From Methanobrevibacter thaueri (GTDB taxonomy: Archaea; Methanobacteriota; Methanobacteria; Methanobacteriales; Methanobacteriaceae): DNA of 33,524 nt. The notes under the pieces are model-generated. The model was given only the letters and a program-made list of their open reading frames with translations. It did not search any database and was not told the origin of the DNA. Positions 6,588-16,100 of this stretch are shown in pieces (position 1 is the first letter of the stretch; every line of letters begins with the position of its first letter). The translations under genes were made by a program, and so were the position numbers. The DNA is taken from assembly GCF_015062915.1 (NCBI RefSeq), contig NZ_SUTJ01000003.1:1-33524 (forward strand), written 5' to 3'.

Positions 6588-8696
6588 ATGTTCTTTTTTT
6601 ATATCTTTGGTGATACAATCAAGTCCAAAACCATTTTTACAATATTACTTTCAGCATTTCTCATAATAACTTTGGCTTGTGTAAGTGCAGCAGATTCCAA
6701 TCAAACTGCATTGCAGGATAGTCCTGAAATCGGAAATTTCACTGAGTTAAATGGTGAAATCGGAAAGATTTCAGACAATGGAAGCCTGACACTGAAAAAG
6801 GATTATAAATATAATTCCAATGATTCTGGGTTTAAAGAAGGAATAAAGATTGTTCGGGACAATATTGTAATTGATGGGGATGGACACACTATTGACGGTG
6901 CAGGACAAGCCCGTATATTCAACATAACCTCAAATAATGTTACCTTGAAAAACATTCACTTCATCAACGGATATTCGAATGAGTATGGCGGTGCAATAGT
7001 CGCCAAGAATGGAATAATCAAGGACTCTTTTTTTACAAACAACACTGCTAAAACCGGTGGAGCAATATATTTTGATGAATTCGGAGTAGTGACCAACTCC
7101 AGATTTGAGAATAATTCCTGTCCTGATGCTAATGGTGATGGTGGTGCAGTTTACTTAAACGGTGGAGGAACAGTATCAAATTCCATATTCACAAACAACA
7201 CTGTTGGAGATTATGCTGGTGCAGTCTATTTCAATGAAAATGGAAATGTGACTAATTGTAACTTCACAAATAACACTGCAAGCTATTATGGTGGTGCAGT
7301 CTACTTCTGGAAGGATGGAAAAATCGAAAATTCTAATTTTAAAGGTAATTATGCACAAAATGGTGGATCATTATATGTTTATGGTGTGAGCACTGTAGAC
7401 AATTGCAATTTCACAGCTAATTCTGCAAGAGCCGGTGGTGCAATTCAATTATGGGGAAATGGGACAATAAATCATTCCATTTTCACTGATAATCTTGCAA
7501 GTTTTAGCGGTGGTGCAATTTACAGTAATAATTGTGTAAAATTAAACAATTGCAATTTCACAGGTAATTGTGCCGAAGAGCATGCAGGAGGCACACTATA
7601 TGCTTACGACACTGCAGATATAATTGAGTGCAACTTCACCAATAACTCTGCTTCAAGCGGAGGAGCAATCTATTTAGATAAAAATGGAAACATTAATAAG
7701 ACATCATTTAAATTCAATAAAGCTAATGATGGTGGGGCCATACTGGTTGGTGAAGAGTTGGTAATAAGTAAATGTTCATTTAAGGATAATGTAGCTACTT
7801 TAGGTACCAATGATATAAAATTAAGAGATAATGCTAAACTTCTTTATTTGGCTCATTTAACAATTTTAAGTGCAAAAGATGTCATCTATGGAAATACTGT
7901 TAGAATTTCAGCAAATGTTTCATGTGAAGATGCGGTGGTTAATTCGGGAAGCGTTTCAGTTGTAATTAACAATAAAAGATACTCATCCAATGTAGTTAAT
8001 GGAACCGCAACAATTGAAATTCCAAATCTTAATGCAGGGTCATATTCAGCAAGAGTCATGTTTGATGGAGGTCAAAATTACACTAACGCCACTAAAAATG
8101 TCACTTTCAATATTTTAAAGCAAAATCTGAAAGTTTCTGCAAGCAATAAGGCATATATAATTAATTATGGTGGCAAATACTCTGTTACCATTAATGATGC
8201 TAATAATAATCCTGCTTATGGCGTTAAAGTAGCATTCACATTAAACGGCAGGTACATTGGAAGTGCAACTGCAAATTCCAAGGGTGTTGCAACATTCAAA
8301 TTAACATCCAAAATGCTTAAAACTGCAAAAGCAGGTAAAAGGAATCTTGTTATTAAAACCACCAGTCCAAACTATGCTATGGGCAAAACAGTCAAAATAA
8401 CAATCAATAAGGAAAAAACAAAAATCACCGCTAAGGCAAAGAAATTCAAGAGATTTTCAAAAACTAAAAAATACACAATTAAATTGAAAAACAGCAAGGC
8501 AAAAGCAGTGAAAAAAGTGAAGGTCACCTTGAAAATCAAGGGCAAAACATATAAGGCAAAAACTAATTTCAAAGGAAAAGCCGTCTTTAAAATCAAGAAA
8601 TTATATAAAAAAGGTAAATTCACAACCAAAATTAATTTCAAAGGCAATAAATGCTACAAGCCTGCAGCAAAAAAAGTTAAAATAGCTATTAAATAA
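6588..8696 (+). CDS. Secreted beta-helix adhesin-like protein
   Basis: 702 residues. A signal peptide (hydrophobic LLSAFLIITLACVSAADS, about residues 17-36) is followed by a right-handed beta-helix. The helix has about eleven GGAIY/GGAVY-type rungs between residues 134 and 386, with N-x-S/T sites such as NNTA, as in Pmp-type repeats. Two Ig-like domains follow (about 420-511 and 512-605), then a very lysine-rich tail (about 606-702) containing KGKTYKAKTNFKGKAVF. This build is typical of Methanobrevibacter adhesin-like proteins; the basic tail probably holds the protein on the pseudomurein wall. The ATG at 6588 directly follows the tetR stop and adds ten unusual residues (MFFFYIFGDT) before the signal peptide. 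A GGTGAT motif at 6609-6614 sits 3 nt before an ATC codon (codon 11), where an ATG would be expected, so the ancestral start may have been lost. A T9 tract follows the stop. Confidence 0.85.
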   Translation: MFFFYIFGDTIKSKTIFTILLSAFLIITLACVSAADSNQTALQDSPEIGNFTELNGEIGKISDNGSLTLKKDYKYNSNDSGFKEGIKIVRDNIVIDGDGHTIDGAGQARIFNITSNNVTLKNIHFINGYSNEYGGAIVAKNGIIKDSFFTNNTAKTGGAIYFDEFGVVTNSRFENNSCPDANGDGGAVYLNGGGTVSNSIFTNNTVGDYAGAVYFNENGNVTNCNFTNNTASYYGGAVYFWKDGKIENSNFKGNYAQNGGSLYVYGVSTVDNCNFTANSARAGGAIQLWGNGTINHSIFTDNLASFSGGAIYSNNCVKLNNCNFTGNCAEEHAGGTLYAYDTADIIECNFTNNSASSGGAIYLDKNGNINKTSFKFNKANDGGAILVGEELVISKCSFKDNVATLGTNDIKLRDNAKLLYLAHLTILSAKDVIYGNTVRISANVSCEDAVVNSGSVSVVINNKRYSSNVVNGTATIEIPNLNAGSYSARVMFDGGQNYTNATKNVTFNILKQNLKVSASNKAYIINYGGKYSVTINDANNNPAYGVKVAFTLNGRYIGSATANSKGVATFKLTSKMLKTAKAGKRNLVIKTTSPNYAMGKTVKITINKEKTKITAKAKKFKRFSKTKKYTIKLKNSKAKAVKKVKVTLKIKGKTYKAKTNFKGKAVFKIKKLYKKGKFTTKINFKGNKCYKPAAKKVKIAIK

Positions 8697-8706
8697 TTTT
8701 TTTTTT
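8697..8706 (+). terminator. T-tract terminator of the tetR-adhesin operon
   Basis: An uninterrupted run of nine to ten Ts directly follows the adhesin stop codon, without an obvious hairpin. Confidence 0.5.
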
Positions 8707-8763
8707 AAATAATGGTTTGTTGCAGAATCATCAACCTGAGTGCTGATGATTTGCACTAAAAAA

Positions 8764-9072
8764 TTAGAATTTGAAGAAATCTCTTCCCCAACTGATTTTG
8801 TGTTTGATTTCTTGAATTTTCATTTCAGGGCTTGTACCTGTTTCCTCATATCTTTTTTCAATCATTTCGATTTTCTTATCCGCATCTATTGCGGTGTGTT
8901 TAAGTTCATCGATAAAATTAATGCTTTTTTCAACTTCATCCATTTGCGCAATCATTTCGTTTCTTATTTCGAATAATTGGTCAATGGCTTCACCAACACT
9001 GACTCCGTTTGATTCTAGTTGTTTTACTTTTTCGATTTGCTCGTCGGTTAATTCAATTTCTATTTTTGTCAT
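8764..9072 (-). CDS. 102-aa helical protein with ribbon-helix-helix-like N-terminus
   Basis: The N-terminus (MTKIEIELTDEQIEKVKQL, then SVGEAIDQLFEIRNEM) has the order of a ribbon-helix-helix fold: a short strand, helix A, a turn with V-S, and helix B. The rest is charged and helical, with coiled-coil character (DEVEKSINFIDELK, then DADKKIEMIEKRY), and ends with an aromatic tail (WGRDFFKF). No signal peptide is present, so it should act in the cytoplasm. I cannot name the family. It lies between the adhesin and the first AGSQY gene, on the opposite strand, and its promoter has a diverged copy of the shared operator. If it binds DNA it could be the regulator of that operator, perhaps including its own gene. 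It could instead be a structural coiled-coil partner. The ATG is preceded by an AGGA-type site. Confidence 0.6.
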   Translation of the reverse strand: MTKIEIELTDEQIEKVKQLESNGVSVGEAIDQLFEIRNEMIAQMDEVEKSINFIDELKHTAIDADKKIEMIEKRYEETGTSPEMKIQEIKHKISWGRDFFKF

Positions 9073-9118
9073 TTGTTCACGTCCTGATATGTCGTTAAAT
9101 GATTTTATAATATTAAAT

Positions 9119-9159
9119 GTATTTAAATATTTTCGAGTGTAAGTGCTTACCTTCCGCTT
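9119..9159 (-). promoter_or_regulatory. Shared operator and TATA box, site B (102-aa gene), diverged copy
   Basis: On the minus strand AAGCG, GAAGGTAAGCACTTAC (9139-9154), the 10-bp ACTCGAAAAT, then TATA ATTTAAATAC (9119-9128). The core TAAGCACTT and the 10-bp operator-TATA distance match sites A and D (site C differs by one base in the core). The outer left half (GCAAG in site D) is changed to GAAGG. Confidence 0.6.
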
Positions 9160-9350
9160 ATTGTGTCAATAAATATTTATTATTAATCTAATCTATCGGG
9201 AATATTCTGAATGATTATGAAATTGGGGATGCCAACGATCAAAACAATCATCGAATTCCAGTGGATAAATTTTTCTTTATTTTTAAAATAACTTTTTTAA
9301 ATAATTTATTTTTTTATTTAAACTTGTTAAATTTATTATTTTTTTAAAAT

Positions 9351-9392
9351 AAGATGTAAGTGAGCACTTGCATTCGAAAAACTTTATATATT
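9351..9392 (+). promoter_or_regulatory. Shared operator and TATA box, site C (first AGSQY gene)
   Basis: AAGAT, GTAAGTGAGCACTTGC (9356-9371), the 10-bp ATTCGAAAAA with a CGAAAA BRE-like end, then TATA CTTTATATATT (9382-9392). It differs from site D by only two bases in the operator and is identical through the 10-bp spacer and the TATA core. Confidence 0.75.
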
Positions 9393-9465
9393 GCCTTTTT
9401 CAGATAACTAATTGTGCAAAGATGTGTGGTTTGGTTTAACCGGGCTCATATCAAATTCATTAACA

Positions 9466-9472
9466 AGGTGAT
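9466..9472 (+). promoter_or_regulatory. Ribosome binding site deciding the start of the first AGSQY gene
   Basis: AGGTGAT, a perfect part of the archaeal Shine-Dalgarno motif, lies 4 nt before ATG 9477. An upstream in-frame GTG at 9414 would add 21 residues before the signal peptide and sits close to the expected transcription start. Confidence 0.8.
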
Positions 9473-9476
9473 TACT

Positions 9477-9989
9477 ATGGATCTTTCAAAAAAATTATTA
9501 ACATTACTTGCAATATTTTGTGTAATTGCATCTGCTGGAGTTGTTTGTGCAGCAGATAACGGCGATTATTTAGGAAGTAACTATGCTGATGACATGAGAG
9601 GATATGCTGGAAGCCAATACGAAGATGGTGGTTATGCTGGCAGTCAATATCAAGATGACGGTGGATGGGCTGGTAGCCAATACGAAGATGGTGGTTATGC
9701 TGGCAGTCAATATCAAGATGACGGCGGTTGGGCTGGTAGCCAATACAACGAAAGTGCTGAAGACCACGGTTGGGCCGGTAGTCAATACAACGAAACTCTA
9801 GAAAATGCAAACGCTACTGGTAATGCAACCGGAAATGCTACTGCTCCTGTAGCTGCAAACACAACAGCTACAAATGCTACCAACGCTACTGCTCCTCAAA
9901 ACATGTTAGCTACTGGTAATCCTATCTTATTATTGTTAGGAGTGACAGCTGTGGCTGGCGGATATGTAGTGTTAAGAAGAAAACAGTAG
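9477..9989 (+). CDS. AGSQY-repeat small surface protein, copy 1
   Basis: 170 residues. Signal peptide (MDLSKKLLTLLAIFCVIASA, cleavage near CAA-D); then six G[Y/W]AGSQY repeats (residues 42-104) separated by acidic EDGG, QDDGG or NES linkers; an Asn/Thr/Ala stretch with many N-x-T sequons; and the end NMLATGNPI plus a hydrophobic helix plus RRKQ. The last part is a three-part C-terminal sorting or anchoring signal in style (short motif, membrane helix, basic end); which processing enzyme would use it is unknown. No family was recognised. The alternating GYAGSQYEDG and GWAGSQYQDDG units give a 21-residue higher-order period. A near-identical paralogue lies just after the giant peptidase gene, and both use the same promoter block. 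A structural or sticky surface role is likely, but this is inference. Confidence 0.82.
   Translation: MDLSKKLLTLLAIFCVIASAGVVCAADNGDYLGSNYADDMRGYAGSQYEDGGYAGSQYQDDGGWAGSQYEDGGYAGSQYQDDGGWAGSQYNESAEDHGWAGSQYNETLENANATGNATGNATAPVAANTTATNATNATAPQNMLATGNPILLLLGVTAVAGGYVVLRRKQ
9600..9788 (+). repeat. In-gene tandem repeats encoding G[Y/W]AGSQY, copy 1
   Basis: Six units of 30-33 bp encode GYAGSQY or GWAGSQY plus an acidic linker. Units 2-3 and 4-5 make a 63-bp higher-order repeat that is nearly identical in DNA, so the array could change length by slippage. Confidence 0.8.
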
Positions 9990-10012
9990 GCTTATATTCC
10001 TAAACTTCTTTT

Positions 10013-10050
10013 AAAGCAGAATAACCATTCTGCTTTTTCCTCCCTATTTT
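10013..10050 (+). terminator. Terminator of the first AGSQY gene
   Basis: AAAGCAGAAT (10013-10022) and ATTCTGCTTT (10027-10036) make a perfect 10-bp stem with a 4-nt AACC loop, followed by pyrimidine-rich TTCCTCCC and a T run. The second AGSQY gene has a matching structure, which separates both from the peptidase gene's transcript. Confidence 0.75.
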
Positions 10051-10174
10051 TTTCAAATACCATTTTTTTTAATTTAACTCAATGCAATATTTTTTCCCAC
10101 TTTTTAATCAAATAAGAAAATTATTATTATATAAAAATTATAAAAATTTATGTATAATGTTTAATTTTTAATGA

Positions 10175-10180
10175 AGGGAG
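10175..10180 (+). promoter_or_regulatory. Ribosome binding site of the giant peptidase gene
   Basis: AGGGAG lies 7 nt before ATG 10188. A TATA box (TTATATAAA, about 10127-10135) lies upstream. No copy of the shared operator is present. Confidence 0.6.
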
Positions 10181-10187
10181 AAAATAT

Positions 10188-13100
10188 ATGAAAATTAAAT
10201 CTGCGATTATTGTATTTTTAATCATAATCTGTATCATTTCAGGCATGTCGATGGTTTCAGCCAGTGAAATCCAGGATGATGCAATGGGTGCAATAGATGA
10301 TTATCAATCTAATATCAAATTAAATCAGGAAAATGGCTTTGATTCCATTTCAAAGAATAATTACGTTGAAGAAAATCTAGAATCTGATGATGAAAATGTT
10401 TTAAGTCAGGGTGAAGAACCATTGAGTTTCAATCAGTTCGGCGCTGATTTGAACAGTAGCGGAAGCGAATTCAACATGACTCATGATTATGCATGTGCTG
10501 ATGATGACGATCCAGAATCATGTTCATTTAATATAGAAAATTTGACAATAAATGGAAACAATCATGTTTTGGACGGATCAGCATCCATTTTTTGTTTCGA
10601 TTTCCATCCTGGTGATGATGAATCTGTGGATAATGTTAACCTTGTAATCAATGACTTGACAATTAAAAATTTCAGGGCTCCTCCATTAGACTTTGATGTG
10701 AACAGTCTCACTTTAAACAATGTTAATTTCACAGATTGCATTGATGATTCATCTCTGTTGTTTGGTTCTATGAACTATTTTGCTTTAACTGTTAACAACT
10801 GTAATTTCTATTCAAATTCACTAAAGGGATTTTTTTCTTTTTCATATACTCAAATAACAATTAATAATTCCTATTTTTCAGGAAAAAACATATTGGGCAG
10901 TGCATTAATGTTGGATAGGGTGCAGATGATTGTTGAAAATTCCACTTTTGAGGATTTCAATGCTCAACATGGGGGCATAATAAACTTTAAGGGAGATTAC
11001 TTTTCAATTAGAAACTCCAAATTCCTCAATTCCAATGCCAATGCCACTGGAGGAGCAATTATTGCCAAATTTTTCCCGCTTCATAAAAAAATTGGCGATG
11101 GAAAAATACCTTATTACACATCAGACTCTCTTATTGAAAATTGTTTATTCTCAAATTTGTCATCCACCAGCAATGGGGGAGCTATTCACCTTGACCTTGA
11201 TTCAGGAACAGAGCGTGTTCGACCAACACTCATTGTATCTGATTCCAATTTCACAGACTGCCGCTCCAAATTTGGTGGAGCTATTTCAATCATTGGAGGA
11301 ATCCTAAACATTTCATCCTCCAGTTTCACCAACAATGCTGCAGGTTTTGAAGGTGGGGCAATTTACTCCTCCTGGACCAATGTCAATATCACAGAATCCA
11401 ATTTCTTCTCCAACAAGGCAAGTAAAAATGCAGGGGCAATATACTTTGATAAGGGCAATCTCCTCATTAACGGCTCTACATTCATGAACAATAAAGTATC
11501 TATGGAGTCAAACAAGACTGCAAATGCAATTTACGCCCATGATGTCAAGGCAACCCTTTCACATTCAACATTCGACAATGGAGGTGTTGGAGTATATGCG
11601 GACTTTGCGGATGATTCCGTTGTTGTCAATGTTGAGAAAAACAATGACATATTCCTCATGGACAATCATGATTACCTTGTCAGTGTTGAAACTCCTGGAA
11701 TCAAGCTCAATTTAAAAGGCAATGAAATAGTTGTCGACACTTTACCATCCAGGTTTGATGCACGTGACTGGGGATGGGTAACTCCCGGCAAAACCCAGGG
11801 AGACAATGATGACTGCTGGGCATTCGCCACAGTGGCATCTCTTGAAACAGCCCTTCTCAAAGCAACAGGAATTCAATACAACCTCTCACAAAACTATGTG
11901 CAGAAACTTCAGTTGAAGTACTTTAATGCAGGGGATTTAAGAAATAGCCTAACCGGTTTTACTTATAGTGGATTGGGCTATGCCCTAAGCTGGTATGGAG
12001 CGTTACCTGTTGATGGTGTTTATGATGATCGTGGAATGATATCAGACACTGACTTGGATGTTGAGCGCATTCATGTTCAGGATGCAATGATAATTTACAC
12101 AGGACAAGACGATACTGTTGACAATTTAAAACGTGCAATAATGAAATACGGTGCAGTTACAGTTCAATTCTTTGTAAACAGTACTGGAGTTGAAATACCA
12201 ACAGAAGGCGAGGACATTGCACTTATGGAACACGGCACCCATTTCATTTCACTTATAGGTTGGAATGATAAATACATGGATGAGGGTGATGAGGAATCCT
12301 ATTTCATGTGGTTTACAAAGGATTCACTAACTGAATTTTTAAATGTAGGATATTCCACTTTCTCCGACATTGACTATTATGCAATTGCACCGCAAAGGGC
12401 CGCAGTGGCATATATCTTTGAAAACACTAATGACTATCATGTGAACTACCAGACTGACTTTACCGGTTTGGCAGGCTTTGACGGCAAGTATAACATCTAT
12501 TCAAACGAGTTCACCTCCAAGTATAGCGAGGTGATTGGTGCTGTTGGAACCTACTTCAACGATTCAGGAATAAAGTATTCCCTTGAAATTTATGTGAACA
12601 ATGAGTCAGTACACAATCAGACCGGCGTCAGCGAGTTTGCAGGATTCAGGACAATTGTATTGGACAAATACGTTCCGGTAAAAGAGGGCGACCAGTTCAA
12701 GGTAGTGTTCGCAAGTAATAGTGTTCCTTATCAGGCTTGGTCAAGGATGCATTACATGCCAGGCAGGTCTCTTGCAAGTGCAGACGGTGAAACATGGACT
12801 GACTTTGCAGGCCTAAACAAGACAGTTTGTCTTAAGGCATACACTTTAAAAGTGGATGAAAACTCATTTGCAGCACTTGCTGAGGAAATTAACAAATCCG
12901 GTGAAGTATTAAACATCACCCACGATTACCTGTTCAACGAAAGCACTGACACACATATATTAGGTAAAAAATCTGAGTGGGATACACAGATACAAATCAA
13001 AGTGAACAAGGACAAGCTTGTGATTAACGGTAACAATCACGTAATTGACGGAGCAGGCATCGGTGCAAGTTTCATAATCCCCAAAACCGCAAAGGAAATT

Positions 13101-16100
13101 GTCATTAATGATTTGACATTTAAGAATTTCAACAAGACTGCATTTCAAAGTGATGCGAAAATCACCCTGAACAATGTAAACTTCACCGGATTCAAAGTTT
13201 CAATTTATCCAATATTTTCAAGTTCACATTCCGTTGCAACATTGAATAACTGTACTTTCCATTCAAATCAGGTTTCTAAACTCATATCTGGCGAGTATTC
13301 TGATGTGACCATAAACAATTCCAGACTGATTGGAAATGATCTTATTCTAAAGGCCATTGATATCAACAGGGGACACCTCACAATCCACAATTCCCTGATT
13401 GAAAACTTCACATGCAAGAACAAGACCATGATTGACTACAAGGGGGACCGCTTCGAGCTTGTGAATTCAACCTTCGCAAATTCCATTACCGATTTAAGTG
13501 GAGGGGCTATTCTTGCAAAATACTTCCCAATCGAAAAGGATGAAGGAGTGTACATTCCAACAGATGCAATTCTTATCAAGGATTGTCTGTTCAGCAATCT
13601 TACAGCCGGAAATGATGGGGGAGCAATTCACATAGACCTTGATTCCGCATCACGCCACGTCAGGAAAACAATGAACATCATTAATACAAACTTCACTGAC
13701 TGCAGTGCGAGATTCGGAGGGGCAATCTCCGTTCTTGGTGGAGATTTAAACATTACCGGTTCAAATTTCATAAACAATGCTGCAAGCTTTGCAGGCGGTG
13801 CAGTCTACACATCATGGACCAATGTAAACATTACCGGATCCAATTTCACAAATAATAGAGCAAACAGGAATGCTGGGGCATTATACTTCGACAAGGGAAA
13901 ACTTAATGTTACCAAGTCCAATTTCACAGAAAATGAGGCATTGGGCAATTCCTCCACATATGCCAATGCGGTTTATGCCCATGATGTTCTGGCATACATC
14001 AGCGATTCAACCTTTGACAATGGTGGAGTTGGAGTCTATATGGACTTTGCAGACAATTCAAAGCTTGTGAATGTTGAGAAAAACGATGACATTTTCCTCA
14101 TGGACAATCATAATTACATTCTCAGTGTTGAAACACCTGGAATCAAGCTTAATTTCACAAATAATGAGACAATCGTTGACAAACTTCCATCCCAGTTTGA
14201 TGCACGTGACTGGGGATGGACAACACCTGCTAAAACCCAGGGGGACAATGATGACTGCTGGGCATTCGCCACAGTGGCAGCCATTGAAACAGCACTCCTT
14301 AAAAAAACAGGCGTTGCATATGACCTCTCACAGAACTATGTTCAGGAAATGCAACTCAAATACTATCCAATAGGTGATATCAGAATCAGCCTAACAGGTT
14401 TCGTTTATAGTGGTTTGGGTCATGCATTAAGCTGGTATGGAATATTGCCAAAAGACAGCCCATATGATGACCGTGGAATGATTATCGATGCAGACATGGA
14501 CACTGAAAGGATTCATGTTCAGGATGCAGTGTTCATATATACCGGAATGAACGATACCATAGACAATATTAAAAGAGCAGTACTGAAATACGGTGCAGTC
14601 ATGGTCCAGTTAATTGTAGAGAACGAAACAGAGGTAATTGAAACTGAGGGTGAGGACATTGCACTCATGGTTCATCATACTCATTTCGGTACAATTATAG
14701 GATGGAAGGACACCAATGAAAGCGATGGGGGCATGTGGATTGTAAAGGATTCTCTGTCTGGATTTGCTAAATATCCATATGATAATTTCTCATACATTGA
14801 TTATTTCGCAATTGATCCGCAAAGGATGGCTGTTGCATTCATCTTTGAGAACAATATCGATTATCATGTCAACTACCAGACTGACTTGACAGCATTGGCA
14901 GGATTTAATACTAACTATACAATGTATTCCAATGAGTTCACCTCCAAGTATACTGAGGTGATTGGTGCTGTTGGAACCTACTTCAACGAGTCAGGAATCG
15001 AGTATTCCTTTGACATTTATGTAAACGGAGCAAAGGTACACACACAAAAAGGCGTCAGCGAGTTTGCAGGATTCAGGACAATCGTATTGGACAAGTACGT
15101 TCCGGTAAAAGAGGGCGACCAGTTCAAGGTAGTGTTCACAAGCAATTCTGTTCCTTATCAGGCTTGGTCAAGGATGCATTACATGCCTGGAAGGTCTCTT
15201 GCAAGTGCAGACGGTGAAACATGGACTGACTTTGCAGGCATAAGCAAGACAGTTTGTCTTAAGGCATACACTTTAAAAGTGGATGAAAACTCATTTGCAG
15301 CTCTTGCTGAGGATATCAGCAAATCAGGTGAGGTATTTAACATTACTCATGATTACTTGTTCAACGAAAGCACTGACCAATATATTTTAAGTCAAAAAAT
15401 AGACAATAATATTACCTTGACCGTAATCAAAGTGGACAAGGACAAGCTTGTGATAAACGGTAACAATCATGTTATTGACGGTGCTGGCAAAGGTGCAATG
15501 ATTTCATTCTCCAATTCCGAAGGCGAAATTGTTATTAATAATGTGACATTTAAGAATTTTAACAAAAGCGTATTGTTAAGTGACGCCAAAATCACATTGA
15601 ACAATGTAAACTTCACAGACTGCATAGCTCCAAAGGATACATTGATTTCAACATCCTTTGCCAATGTGACTTTGAATAACTGTAATTTCCATTCCAATCA
15701 GGCTCGTCAACTTATATACTCATCATTTTCCAATTTAGTCGTAAACAATTCCAGAATAATTGGAAATGATTTAGTTCAATTGGCTATTGAAGTAAACAGG
15801 GGACAATTTGCAATCCACAATTCAATATTTGAGAACTTCACATGCCAGAACAAGACTCCGATTGACTTCAAGGGGGATCGCTTCGAGCTTGTGAATTCAA
15901 CATTCTCCAATTCCCTTACCGGTTTAAGCGGAGGACTGATTCTTGCAAAATACTTCCCACTGAAGGGGGCAGGGTCAGAGGTTATTCCATCAGCTCCAAT
16001 CCTTATCAAGGATTGTCTGTTCAACAATATTACAGCAGGAAGTGATGGAGGAGTAATTCACATAGACCTTGATTCAGCATCACATGGTGTCAAACAAACC

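Larger units (their letters stand above)
9073..9476. other. 404-bp gene-free region with divergent promoters
   Basis: It holds the promoter of the 102-aa gene (site B, 9119-9159), about 190 bp with no recognisable feature, a very AT-rich stretch (about 9265-9350) with an A/T-only inverted repeat (TTTAAATAA 9296-9304, TTATTTAAA 9314-9322), and then the site C promoter and leader of the AGSQY gene. I see no convincing small gene in it. Confidence 0.6.

Noticed and set aside
9296..9322. 9-bp inverted repeat in the 9.1-9.4 kb spacer
   Set aside because: Both arms are only A and T in a region that is nearly all A/T, so it is expected by chance.
9414..9476. GTG start 21 codons before the first AGSQY signal peptide
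   Set aside because: It lies at the predicted transcription start, lacks a ribosome binding site, and the paralogue has no equivalent extension; ATG 9477 has a perfect AGGTGAT.
9600..9788. CRISPR-like spacing of repeats
   Set aside because: Units are 30-33 bp in phase with a reading frame, linkers are not unique spacers, and no cas genes are present.
9475..9810. Long minus-strand open frame through the first AGSQY gene
   Set aside because: It comes from the repeat composition of the plus-strand gene, has no ribosome binding site, and the same artefact occurs at 18727-19071.
12872..12880. AGCACTTGC, the core of the shared operator, inside the giant gene
   Set aside because: It lacks the left half-site and a TATA box at 10 bp, and it encodes a normal part of the protein (ALAEE).
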